A stretch of DNA of 64,000 bases from Fragilariopsis cylindrus CCMP1102 (taxonomy: Eukaryota > Bacillariophyta > Bacillariophyceae > Bacillariales > Bacillariaceae), in contig FMBT01000328.1 of NCBI GenBank assembly GCA_900095095.1, positions 248,001 through 312,000 on the forward strand, read 5' to 3'. The notes under the pieces are model-generated. The model worked only from the letters and a program-made list of their open reading frames with translations. It did no database searches and was not told the DNA's origin. Below are positions 23,695 through 34,881 of the stretch, one piece after another. The translations under genes and the position numbers were made by a program. Each line of letters begins with the position of its first letter. Positions within the stretch are counted from its first letter, which is position 1.

Positions 23695-24340
23695 CGCTTT
23701 TGCTTCAATTCGTTGAAACTTTTTTTTAATATTTTATACAGCACAACACATTATCAATCACTACATTAAATACAATATTATTTATTATCACTACTACATC
23801 ATACTCAATGCAAGCGAATCCTGTCCGTTCCTGACTTCAAAACTTCATCTTCACATTATTTGTTGAAACTCTCCTTTGAAAGTCATGGTTAGATGTAGCC
23901 TGATTCAGTGTGATGTATGTAAATACATATTATATATGATGATGAATTATTTTTGTGCCTTTCAATGTCCTGACTTATACCCTCATATATTATATCATAG
24001 ACTAATCAGGTACTGTCCCTAACGAGACTGTACTTACTTCTACTTTTTATCAGATCTTTAGTTATATTGTATTCTAGAGTATTCAATGCTACATTACATA
24101 TTATGGGTCTTTATTCACGAAGAGAAACATATTTTAGATAATATTGTTGGATGAGATGGGTCTCAAATATCTTACTATAATTAGGAATGAGTCCCCATTA
24201 CCAAAGCATCATGGTGTTTTTCTTATAAGAGTCACTTTGATTAATGACATTTTATTGTCTTATAGTGCATGTACTTTAGAAGAATTAAACAAACCTCAGA
24301 AAAGTGAGTGGACCCCCAATGACATTAAAACCTCTAATTG

Positions 24341-24395
<55 letters not shown>

Positions 24396-24954
24396 GGTCA
24401 GGAAGAGGAAGAACCAATTGACAACATACATTTCTTCTTTATAGGGATATAATACAATTACCAACAAGTATTCTGGATTGATGTGATTTTTTGCACTGTG
24501 GATTATAATCAAGTCAATTGAATGTCTTTGAAATTAATAGCCTGTGAATAGAGAAAAAATACTATGTACCGGTAGCCCAGGCATAAATTACTACTGTAGT
24601 ATAACTTCAGAAAGGAGTTGTTATATTTTTATTTTACAAAATACCATTGCAATGTTCATTTCCCCAACACACCCTACAAATATAATTATGACCCCATACG
24701 TGCTTTGCCCTCCACCACAGCTTTGTTTATTTATTTTTGAGCCACGGCGAATTCGAATTATCGAATTAAAAAGTGCTGCTATGCACTCGTACACCTTGAT
24801 GGAAGTTCTATCATCCCTCTATCATCTAAATCATACGATCGGCCAAGCAGAAGTGAAATATAGCTTTCAGCATCGAATCGAATCGAATCGAATTGAATCA
24901 ATATTATCTCTTTACCATCTATCTGATATATAACAATAGTATCGTCAGAAAAAG
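23695..24954. other. Intergenic stretch (1.26 kb) with GT and G tracts
   Basis: Apart from the microsatellite at 24342-24397, this AT-rich stretch shows nothing I can name. It ends in the PP5 promoter region, where an ATCGA-type short tandem (near 24871-24895) occurs. Confidence 0.45.
24342..24397. repeat. (GT)n microsatellite joined to a 19-base G run
   Basis: About 37 bp of GT repeats (24342-24378) pass directly into 19 consecutive G (24379-24397). The complementary strand is CA plus poly-C. Confidence 0.95.
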
Positions 24955-26807
24955 ATGTCCTCCTCGGGTGACAGTAGTGACAACAACGACAATAGCAACA
25001 ATGGCGTCGTCGACCGAGATGACACAACCGCCAATGAAGCTGAAGCTGCGGCGCTGAAACTCAAAGACCTAGGAAATGAACAACTAAAAATTGGACACTT
25101 CTTGCAAGCGATCGGATTTTATTCGGATGCATTGCAACATAGTCCAACAAACCATATTATTTTATCTAACAGAGCGCAAGCATATATCAAAGTTGAAAGT
25201 TATGGATTGGCCATGTCCGATGCGACATCTGCATTAAAATCTGATCCGAATTATGCCAAGGCGTACTACCGCAGAGGTTCGGCACAGTTCGCTTTAGGTC
25301 ACCTAAAGGATGCTAGAAAAGATTTTCGCAAGGTTTGTCAACTGAATCCAAAATCCAAAGATGCACGAGCTAAACTCAAAGCCTGTGAAAAATCAATTCG
25401 ACAAGACCTCTTTCTCAAGGCAATTGAAAGTGAAAAGACAGCTCCATTATCAGCTACCTACGATCCAAATACAATTGTTATAAGTCCTGATTCTTACGAG
25501 GGGCCCAATCCAATCGTATCAGGCCCGACCGACGACATGGAACTAGAAACCTCTCAATTTGAACCGGGAAAGCTACCACGAGAATTTGTCCTGGTAAGTA
25601 TTTTTCTATTCCAAATCCTTTTAAAAACAATATTGTATCGGATGCCATCCTGTAATAACTGCGTCAATAGTGAATTAATTACATCTTACTTCTTACCTTT
25701 TGTCCCTGACTAATTTATATCATATGGTATTTTTTAGGCTGCGATGGATCATTTTAAAGATCAAAAACTCATCCATAAACGATACGTTGCCCGACTTTTA
25801 CTCAGCTGCAGAAAGTACTATGAATCTATAAGTTCCCTTACGGAAATCAACATTCCGACCGATCCACCAGAACACGATCCGACGACGGAACCAAGGGTTA
25901 CGGTTTGCGGTGACACTCATGGTCAATATTACGATGTGTTGAATATTTTTGAAATGAATGGTCATCCCTCCGCTACAAATCCGTATTTGTTCAATGGAGA
26001 TTTCGTAGATCGTGGAAGTTTTTCAGTAGAAGTTATACTAACGTACTTACTATGGAAGTTGCATGATCCTGCTTGTATTTATTTATCAAGAGGGAATCAC
26101 GAAACGAAAAATATGAACAAAATATATGGCTTTGAGGGGGAAGTCAAGACCAAGTACGATGACCAGATTTTTGAACTGTTCTTAGAAGTCTTTTCCTATT
26201 TGCCCCTCGCAGCAGTTATCGGCAAGTCAGTGTTTGTCGCTCACGGTGGCATATCTACGAACGAAAAAGTTATGCTGGATGACATTCGAAAGATCAAACG
26301 GGGCATAGAACCACCCGAAACTAGCCTTATGAGTGATTTGCTATGGAGTGATCCACAACCATTTCCAGTACGTAAAAGAAACTTAACATTCCTCTTTAGT
26401 TTTTCCAGGACGATAGTAAAACTTAATATTTGTACGTTGAAATTCTCTCTTACGCTTAAAACTTTATCTTTCGCTGTATAACTTCACAGGGAAAAAGTCC
26501 TTCGAAACGTGGTGTAGGTTTTGCATTTGGACCGGATATCACTGAACACTTTCTGGAACGTAATGGACTATCTCTTTTGGTTCGTTCTCACGAGGTAAAA
26601 GAAGATGGATATCTTATAGAACATGGCGGCAAGACGATAACAATATTTTCGGCGCCTAACTATTGTGACACCATGGGTAATAAGGGAGCATTTATTCATT
26701 TCGATAAGACCTTGAAACCCAATTTCACGCAGTTTACCTCTGTTCCTCATCCAGATGTTAAACCCATGGCATACTCGGCCGGAATGGGCGGTCTATTTGG
26801 TTTGTAG
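24955..26807 (+). CDS. PPP5C: Serine/threonine protein phosphatase 5 with N-terminal TPRs
   Basis: Exons 24955..25593, 25738..26367 and 26490..26807, all phase 0 with GT-AG borders; 528 residues. Three TPR repeats (about 34-135, with NEQLKIGHFLQAI and YAKAYYRRGSAQFALG) precede the PPP catalytic domain. Metal and phosphate motifs are GDTHGQ (271-276), GDFVDRG (300-306), RGNHE (331-335), AHGG and RSHEVKEDGY. The ending GMGGLFGL is close to the PP5 C-terminus. PP5 binds Hsp90 through its TPRs, which also inhibit the phosphatase until released; this is family knowledge. Length and domain order match PP5 of animals and plants. The gene lies between two tRNA-Glu genes. Confidence 0.96.
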
Positions 26808-27349
26808 ACAAATTATGGTATGCGCCTTTGAAAGAAGGCGGAGTGTCGATTTAGAAATTTTGATGATTCACGAGAAGAAATCGTTGATGGAAAAGAAGAA
26901 AAAGAGGATGACATAGATACGTTCAACTTTTTAAAACAAATAGAAATAAGCATTCATGCTCCAAACTAACTTACTGGCTAGCTAAAGGTCTTGCTTAAAA
27001 CGTAGGAACTAAAATAGTAGTAGTGATGTAAAGAAAGCCAAAAAGCTATAACCAACGACAAACACGATGAGTGTGGATAGAGGGACTCGATTATGAAACA
27101 AAAATATAGAATTAACCATTTATACTCCACACTACGGCTTGCAAGTAAACATAGGGGTCAAAACATTAAGTTGTAACTTGCAAGTACTTTTATATGAAAG
27201 AGTACTGAACGTGTACGTTGTAGAAACTAACTTCCTAAATTATCAAGCAGAAGAAATCAATGTAATACCGGCATCTCGATGATACAGTATCAATTAAAAC
27301 ACAATACAGTACAACGCCAGCATCACCGGGCAAAATATAAAAAAAGATG
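26808..27349. other. Intergenic stretch (542 bp), nothing recognised
   Basis: Presumed 3' region of the PP5 gene up to the minus-strand tRNA. No repeat or ORF of note. Confidence 0.4.
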
Positions 27350-27422
27350 TTCCGATACAGGGACTCGAACCCTGGTATCCTGCGTGAAAGGCAAGTATGC
27401 TAACCACCTACATCATATCGGA
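27350..27422 (-). tRNA. tRNA-Glu (anticodon TTC), second copy
   Basis: Reading on the minus strand, the 73-nt body repeats the tRNA at 12945-13017: acceptor TCCGATA/TATCGGA, anticodon loop CTTTCAC, T-arm CAGGG-TTCGAGT-CCCTG. The 3' flank (AACATCTTTTT, then TATATTTT) and parts of the 5' flank (TTGATTCATT, AATAAG) also resemble the first copy. Confidence 0.97.
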
Positions 27423-28378
27423 AACTTATTACTCTTACCACAATGTCAGATATTTAACATCATAAACAAAGAATTAATGAATCAAACAAATTCTTATACA
27501 ATTGTACGGTAACTGTTGACAAACCTTTCCTAGCTTGCAGAGTAGCGACATTAATCAGCATTCAAGTTTTAATACCGTATTGCGTAGTAGAATCAATGTA
27601 TGAAATAACAAACTCAAAGCATCAGAATTTTTCCTGGCTAACCAATGGAACTGGTGCGGTGGTGGAAGTCGTATACTATCAGGTTTTATAAAATTATCTT
27701 AAATGTTGCTTATCTGCTGCATGGCTTAGTCGCAAAGCATAGTTTAACAGCAATGGGTCACCTCTATAAGAGAAGACAGAAAAATTACAGAACGTAGCAC
27801 TACAATAGTATCCAGTAGTAATTTAGCTATTGAACCTTCAAAGTTCAAAGAAGTAATTAATCGATTGTTTGTGGAGGAAAAAACACATATTAGACTTTTT
27901 GATCATACGGTACCACCAATTGCTAAACCAAACAAAAAAACTGACACAAAATTAAAGATATTTATCACTTTACAACTAAAAAACACTGATTACAGACACA
28001 ACATGAATGTTTTAACAACCGTAAGATTGACACAAAAAAAACGAGAAAAAGCTTCTAGAGTCAAAAATAGTAGTAGCTGTAACTTAATAAAATTTTCTTT
28101 CCGAATTTCTCCATACATACATACATACATACATACAATCTTTTTGATGCGATATATCTACCTTCAGAAATATTCATTCAGTTCTTGATAATGATAAAAC
28201 GATCATTTTTATTTTCTTTCCTTCGCGTTTAATCTATTATTCACTTATTCCACGATACTAGTATTGTTTTTATGGGAGTTTTCCGTGGGAGTTTAGCTGG
28301 AGCTCCACACTCATATCAACTATTTTTTCCACACCTTTTGAATTGCTTGACTTTTGATCATTTTTTCTACATGTTATT
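27423..28378. other. Intergenic stretch (956 bp) with a short CATA repeat
   Basis: AT-rich, no recognisable ORF. A (CATA)6-type microsatellite occupies about 28112-28136. Confidence 0.5.
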
Positions 28379-28791
28379 TTATGGAGCTGGACAGGATCTC
28401 TCGCAATTGAAGATTGCTCGACCCAAATCGCGAGGCCATGTGACGAATTTTTCTATCGATATGTCGTTGATCGAAAAAAGAGTTTAGTATTGAATACGTT
28501 ATCAGAATACGTTACAAAGGATATAAAATGGACAAACAATATCGAATTAGTGTATCGTCAAGCTCCAGTGAGGTAGTAAACAATTCTACGTTACGAGCCT
28601 TTTTTTTCTCTTCGATGTCTTGCAATTAACTTACCAAAAAATCTATTTATACTTTTGAATGGGTCTGGAAAGCATGCTTCAATCGGTTGGATTAAGATCC
28701 ATACAATTGAACAAGCAATAGCTAAAGGCCATCCAATAAAGATAAGAAGAGCGAGCCAAAGAATAGCAAATATCGGATTTTTTGATGCCAT
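28379..28791 (-). CDS. Mini membrane protein, EKxxxWPRD family, copy 1
   Basis: Exons 28791..28635 and 28452..28379; donor GTAAGT, acceptor CGATAG, phase 1 within the Glu codon of FFEK; 76 residues. The reconstruction is supported by two paralogues in this window. Residues 7-36 are hydrophobic (IFAILWLALLIFIGWPLAIA and on), probably one long or two short membrane segments. Then come PIEACFPDP (36-44), FEKFVTWPRDLGRAI (52-66) and a tail with paired cysteines, ending CPAP. No function is known to me and no named domain is recognised. Reading straight through the donor gives a false basic tail. The start follows the paralogues: MASKNP lines up with MGNNN of copy 2. Confidence 0.8.
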
Positions 28792-29428
28792 GGTTAACAA
28801 ATTAAATGCTGTACAACTACAAATACGGTACTGTACTAATAGTATGCTGGATATATTTTTAAATGGATATCCAGAATTCGAAACTGGCTGTACTGTACGC
28901 AAGCAAAACTTCAAATCGAAGAAATTAGCTTGCAAAGCATTGGAAAAAATACAAAATAGCTCCTGTATATTATCGGATTTTTTCGTGACATGCTCGCGAA
29001 GCTATATTACTTAGAACAATTGTCATCGTTAGGGCATATATAAATTTGAAATTCCAGTATCGAAAAGTATGTTGTGATGTGCATGTAATAAGCTGAGAAA
29101 GAAGAACTTATCACGTAACAAACAATGGGAATTGAAAATCTAATACTAAATTGCAGTAGTTAACTTGTATACCAAAACTGTAAAATAGTATGTGGTTATC
29201 TTTATTATACAAAGGGAATTAATTTCGTTCTATATTAGTTGTCGTTTTCTCGATCTATACAAATCGAAAATCCAAGCGGAATGAACGAATCTGCCCATGT
29301 GACGAAATATTTTGTGCCTTTTTTCCATCACTTGAAAATTCCAGTCCGTTTTTTTCTGTCGTAGTATCCGTTCCATTCATTAGAAATCAATCCTCGTTGA
29401 TCATGTGATTACTATTTATTGAAAATAT
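28792..29428. other. Intergenic stretch between mini-protein copies 1 and 2 (637 bp)
   Basis: Contains the promoter of copy 1 and the 3' region of copy 2. No further copy of the family or other feature was seen. Confidence 0.4.
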
Positions 29429-30002
29429 CTAAAACGGGGCAGGGAAACTGCTTTGACCTTTAGAGATAGCATCTAGTAGTGAGGGTGCAAAACGATTTAG
29501 TTATTGAAGGAAAAAAAGAAAAGAATATTATTAGCAGTCATCGTTCTGGTTCAGCGACATCGGCAGTAAATTATGAGTATGTAACTTACAACCCAAATCG
29601 CGTGGCCACGTTATCAATTTTTCAAGGAATCTGGTGATACTCTTGGTAGGATCTGGAAAGCATGCTTCGATCGGCTGTGTTGTACAAATAAATAGAATAA
29701 AAAGAAAATATGACGTTATCGGTTAGAGATATAGATAAGAGTTTTCTTTTTTTGTTCTTTTCTTAAAAATCGACGGCATAAAAACATAGAACCGCGAGAC
29801 GCAACATGTACATCATGATATACTCGTCGTCGATCCCGAGCGGAGGCAGCTTCATCCGTCCGAAAGGTACCAGTACGTAACTTAGTACTGTACTTACTTG
29901 AAGAAGAATCCAAAGCCAGCTACACGCCCAAGCTATCGGCCACGCAAGGAAGACTAGTAGCGCAAGCCAGATGACCGAAAATATAAGGTTATTATTTCCC
30001 AT
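29429..30002 (-). CDS. Mini membrane protein, EKxxxWPRD family, copy 2
   Basis: Exons 30002..29898, 29674..29590 and 29472..29429; introns of 223 and 117 bp with GTAAGT donors, phases 0 and 1; 77 residues. It closely matches copy 1: IWLALLVFLAWPIAWACS (11-28), WILLQPIEACFPDP (31-44), then FLEKLITWPRDLG (51-63). The third exon was chosen because it restores AI and a terminal PAP as in copy 1, so it is the least certain part. The paired cysteines in the tail of copies 1 and 3 are absent here. Tandem, same-strand arrangement with copy 1, 637 bp apart, points to local duplication. Confidence 0.75.
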
Positions 30003-30915
30003 TATCCAGTACTTTTACGATGTTGTCGTTGATTGGCAATAGTAGAAATTATGTGTTGTGAACTTGTAACGATTCGATTTGATTTTTTTTTCATTTTTTC
30101 ATTTTCGCTTTCGTTCGAATTTGCCAATGAAAGTCTTGTCGCGAGCCAATAACCGCGCAGGAACCAAAAGACGGGATCCCCGCCCTCCTTTTCAATAATA
30201 CATTGTACATACTAACTTTACAGTGGTACTTGTATCAGGTAACAATTATAAAAAAACATTCATCCAGATATATATTAGTAGTAAACTAAACAATATACAA
30301 TTGTAGGACCTAGATACGATGATGATGATAGTGGTATTATATATAAATTTTCTTCCCATATAATAGTTAGATTTAAGTGCTTCAAATCAGATCACCATTG
30401 TTGCTTCAATTTTGTGTTGTCATCACAGCTTGTTACAATTTCAGTAGGGACAGAATTTCCTAGAGTGTAGTTACCGCTGCATCAAAATCTATGCAAAGAA
30501 AACTGTATCTAGTTCTGTTTTATATACCACAATTTAGATGCTCATAAGTCAGGCACATTGCCTACCAATTTCTGGGGGGTAGGTTGATACAAAATATTAA
30601 TTCAATTGCAGACTAAATTGGTCTAATTTTCAAGTCAGTTAAATGTAAATAGGGCCCTGATTATGTCACTTTTTACAGTTATCTACAGTATTATCAATTA
30701 TCAATTATTACATATATTTGATTTCTAAACTAGTAAATTTGTCCTATAAACAATTCTTTGTTGGTGACACATCCCTTTGTATATTAGATTTCTATTGCTT
30801 TGACTAACCTCTACAATCATTGGACACTGATACATCACTAACTGAATCTTTATAGCATCCATAATCAATTTTCAAAAATGTCATCGAAGTCGATAGGTCT
30901 ATGATTATGTTTTAT
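30003..30915. other. Intergenic stretch (913 bp), nothing recognised
   Basis: AT-rich spacer between mini-protein copy 2 and the PDI gene; no ORF or repeat worth naming. Confidence 0.4.
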
Positions 30916-32352
30916 TTATTTGTCCTTTTTTGAATCTTCGTTCTCCATTGACCCCTCATCGCTTTCTGATCTTCTTTGAACAAAATGTTCAGAAGACGGT
31001 GTTGCTAGATAAATAATAACACCCAGTAGAACAACGATAGGAACGACACTAAATGGCATGAATTGAACAAATTTATTAGTCATCCATTTAAATGGATCAT
31101 CACTGAACTTAGTTCTTTCGGGATTTCTTGGAGGAATAGTTCCGTCGTCTACAGCTACCAAAAACTCGGTCAATTTTGTGTATGTCTCATTCCTCCAGTA
31201 CGTCTTTCCTGGTTGGTCAAGTGGAGCAAGGATCAAGAACTGTGGATTGTTTTCTTGTTTCACTCCGAATTGTTGTAGGAATTTTTGCCATTTTTTCCCA
31301 TCAAATATCCCGTAATAATGCTTTTGTACTATATCTTGTGGAGATCTCAAAATGTAATCCATCATATGATTTTTAGTACCTTCGACTAGTTGTTCATCTT
31401 CCATGTCAACAATTCCCATAACCAATGGCCGACCGTTTCTACTAATACGAGGAAAATTGTGAGGTGTTAACATTGAAAGAGTTGGAACATTTTGATCTTT
31501 GATCCAAGAAGTCAAATTTTCCTCCGTTAATTCCGTTGCATCCCATCGTCTCGGTTCTCTAACCCCTGACTCGATTCTTTCGATGTATGCATTATCCCTT
31601 CCATCATCGGTTGGCCCTTCTAATTGATCCAGCCATAAAAAGTAGACCGACGCTTGATTCTTTCTTGCCACCTGTGAGAATAGCTTGTACAGTTCTGAAT
31701 CTTTCGGTGACGATCCCAAGAAAACAATCCCCTCATCTGCTGTATTCTTTGCAAACTTCATAGCCTCCTCCAATCGACGAATGTGAGTAATGGGAGGCGA
31801 AGACATTTTTTCAGCGAATGCAACAAGCGATTTTTCATCACGACCACCCGAGTAATCAAAAACTTCTCCATCGATAGAGTATTTAAGCGTTGGGAATCCC
31901 TTAACCTTTTGTTCTTTACAAACAGCCTTATGCTTTGTACAGTCAATTTTACCAATTGCCATTTTTCCTTTCAATGTTGGAGCGATAGCTTCCAAAACTG
32001 GGGCCATCTTTTTACTGTATATAGTTGCATCAAACGTAAGTATAGCAATGCCATTAAATATGAGTTGCGTCATTATAAAATAAAAAGCGAAGGCGAACTT
32101 TCTGTTCTCCCCTCTTCTAGATACAACAAAGAAATCAACTTACCAATGTCCACACCAAGGAGCATAGAATTTAAGAAACCAAATTGGATTGGCTGTGTCA
32201 GTGATCGCCCCCGCGAAGGAATCGTCGTCCAAGTCCACAGGTGCCGTATGAGGAGTCCCTCCAACATACTCTGCAACAACAACAGTCGATGACACCAGAA
32301 GCCAGCTTGTGCTTGCCAGGATACAAATAATAGGAAATTTGAGAGAATTCAT
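30916..32352 (-). CDS. Membrane-anchored protein disulfide isomerase (one thioredoxin domain)
   Basis: Exons 32352..32144 and 32014..30916; donor GTAAGT, acceptor TATACAG; 435 residues. The intron splits the codon of the second active-site cysteine, so only the spliced product shows APWCGHCKKMAP (CGHC at 67-70). A signal peptide (FPIICILASTSWLLVSSTVV) precedes the thioredoxin fold, which also has GFPTLKY with its cis-proline. A long, mostly thioredoxin-like region without a second CxxC follows. Near the end is one membrane span (about 391-406, FSVVPIVVLLGVIIYL) and a short acidic tail ending KKDK, which fits the KKxx ER-retrieval signal. This layout matches TMX3-type or plant PDIL5-type oxidoreductases that act on folding proteins in the ER lumen. 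Confidence 0.9.
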
Positions 32353-32590
32353 ACTGTTATCAGAACTTTCTTTGTGGATAGAATCGTTTTCACCTACGCT
32401 ATACCGGTACGCCGAGAATAGGTTTGAAGATTTCTTGATGACTTTTATTATGTGTTGCTTGTTTGTTTGATTCGAATCTTCTTGAAAAAGTTTCTTTTAA
32501 AATTTGAAAAAATTCTCGTCACAAACATTGAAGAACTGAAATAGTTCTTTAAACTGAATCATTATTACAGTATTATGAAAGAAAATATGA

Positions 32591-32780
32591 TGCAGTGCGT
32601 ACATATATCACGGGACTAACACTAGTGATTCATCGCTAAATCAATCGCTAACGAATCAAATGAACTGCCTCCATTACGATGGAAGCAGCTCTCTAGAATA
32701 GAACCCAATACTAATGCTTATAATATACATTATCTCACAATAGAAAGCCTCTTCCCTATATACTAGTCTAGGGCATGGCA
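32591..32780 (+). repeat. 5' LTR (190 bp)
   Basis: TGCAGTGCG...GGGCATGGCA, identical by eye to the 3' copy. It begins about 240 bp upstream of the divergently oriented PDI start codon. Confidence 0.96.
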
Positions 32781-33429
32781 TGATTTTAAAATCTTACTAA
32801 TAAGTTATTGACAATAAGATAGGACGTAATATTTTATCTAAAATGAAGTACTACGTACCTCTTGTTCGAAACAAGTAGGCATCGATAACACCAAGAGTGA
32901 TATCGAATGGACGACAACAACCATGGTGGAGAGAAAGCTCCTATACCAGAACGTTGAACAATGATAAGATATGGAGGAGTCTAAGAGCTCCATCGTATCG
33001 CTTCAAGGCAGTATCAACCATCGTTGATATCAACTTGGAAGAAAATCACATGATATGATGAAGCGAAATAGAATTAGCTATTCTAATCGAATGAGTCATA
33101 TATTGATTGAGGTGCGCGCAAGCACACATTCAATAAAGCACGACAGCCAGAAAGGCATGCGTGTCTAACTTCCAACGCTTAAGTAAAATAAGTCGTTGAG
33201 AGTATTATACAAAAATACATAACAATGTATGGATATATTAAAAGAAATAATTAGAGGATTAGCAACATGTGTAAGGTACCCATTACACAAGCCTAACTAA
33301 GTAAATGTCATTTTAAATGAACTGACACTAACTGACAGGTGCCCAACGGGTTAAATACAGCGATCACTGTCTCTAGCACTGAGTATTCAATATTGAAAAT
33401 TCAATCGCACAAAAATTATAGGAATTGTA

Positions 33430-34824
33430 ATGGAAATATTACAACCACACAACCACAAACACGTTCGATTTAATATTAAAAATATTGATTTGACCATGGC
33501 AAAATCCAACCGTAACAACGCTGAAGAGCCAGCCAAGGAGGCAGCCAAGGCAAAGAGGGTCCATAGAATCAGCGGGTTCAAACCGTTCCTCTATGACGCA
33601 GAAGAATGGGATACGAAATCCCCATCTCAGATCCTCAAGACAACTGAAAATGGAAATAGAATCGATAATAAGATGTACATTTTACAGGGTGATGAAACAC
33701 CTGAACAGTTAATGTTATGGATCAAGAACTACAATGACAAGATCAATGTAGCTCTTGCACCAGCAGCACGATTAACCTTCCTCAGAAGAATCGTGGACAA
33801 GGAAGCACAAACCATCGTAAGCAATGTGGAAACAGCCTTTGAAGGCTATTCCGATGCTGAAGATATTGACCTTATTGAAGATCAAACTATCAGAGATGAG
33901 ATCAGAGACGACTGTCCTGATGATGCTACCATTGATGCGTACTTCAACGCTGGTAATGCAGCGCAGAAGAGAAAGAAGATAACACATATCATCCGTGAAT
34001 GTATGTATCATCTTAAGCTCAAGATATTTGGTAATGAAACTCTTGGAAGATCAAGCTTCATTCAACTAAAGAGATCCATACGTAATATGAAGATCTCACC
34101 ACAACTGGGAGTAGCAGCATGGAGCAAACGTTTCGATACGTTCCAGCTATACCTTCCTATGTGCTTGTGGGATGCCGGCGCGAAGAAAGGACTTTATCCT
34201 ACAAAGTATGATGAAGAGAACTGTCGAGAGATATTAGAGTACGCTCTATCTCCAGTATACCTCACGAAACTTCACGATGATGGGTGGTGCTTACAAAGCA
34301 ACACATACGTCCAATCAATCACCAAACTCAAGGAGATTGAACCGGGTATTCTTAAACAATTAAAATTTGTAAAAGAACAGTTGCAACAAGCAAAAGATAT
34401 TGCTGAATTGCAGAAAGGAAAAGGAAAATCTTCAAGTACTGCTTCATCTTCTTCAAATAGAAAGCAGAATGGTGGAGAGAAGCGCAAGCGCGAATGCGAC
34501 ACCTGTGGCAAGAGGCATGCAGGTGAATGTTGGAAACTCCAGAATGGAGGAGGGAACAACGGTGGTCGTAAGGGTAATAATTATAATACCTTCAACAAGG
34601 AAGCTAAGCAATACATGAAAGCCATGTTTGCAAAGCACACCGGCGCAAGCTCCGATTCAAGTGATTCCGATGACGAAGAGCCTTGGAAGAAGGGATTGAA
34701 TCAAGCAGAACAGATGCATGTACTAGCATCAGCTGGCTTTGATCCTAGTGAAAGAAATATCAATTTCGATCCGTCAGATCTTAAAAGATACAAAAAGCAA
34801 GCAAAGAAGTACTTCAAGGGTTGA
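33430..34824 (+). CDS. Retrotransposon Gag-like protein
   Basis: First large ORF of the element, 464 residues. A helical capsid-like region (with FIQLKRSIRNMKISPQLGVA and AWSKRFDTFQLYL) is followed by a Lys/Ser-rich linker and a short zinc-knuckle-like CDTCGKRHAGECW. This is the position and content expected of Gag in Ty3/gypsy elements. A second ATG at 33496 is an alternative start. Confidence 0.85.
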   Translation: MEILQPHNHKHVRFNIKNIDLTMAKSNRNNAEEPAKEAAKAKRVHRISGFKPFLYDAEEWDTKSPSQILKTTENGNRIDNKMYILQGDETPEQLMLWIKNYNDKINVALAPAARLTFLRRIVDKEAQTIVSNVETAFEGYSDAEDIDLIEDQTIRDEIRDDCPDDATIDAYFNAGNAAQKRKKITHIIRECMYHLKLKIFGNETLGRSSFIQLKRSIRNMKISPQLGVAAWSKRFDTFQLYLPMCLWDAGAKKGLYPTKYDEENCREILEYALSPVYLTKLHDDGWCLQSNTYVQSITKLKEIEPGILKQLKFVKEQLQQAKDIAELQKGKGKSSSTASSSSNRKQNGGEKRKRECDTCGKRHAGECWKLQNGGGNNGGRKGNNYNTFNKEAKQYMKAMFAKHTGASSDSSDSDDEEPWKKGLNQAEQMHVLASAGFDPSERNINFDPSDLKRYKKQAKKYFKG

Positions 34825-34881
34825 AGTACAACAGCAACAAAGAAGCCGCGCCGAATCCTTCATAGGCCTACGCCGGTACTC

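Noticed and set aside
24144-24452. 102-codon ORF ending in Cys-Val and Gly runs
   Set aside because: Its distinctive part is the GT/G tract; nothing upstream resembles a protein family.
28591-28935. 114-codon ORF covering mini-protein copy 1
   Set aside because: Its first 48 codons and its basic tail are not shared by the paralogues; the tail is intron read-through. The spliced 76-residue model replaces it.
28272-29014. Plus-strand ORFs over mini-protein copy 1
   Set aside because: Both are antisense to the conserved exons.
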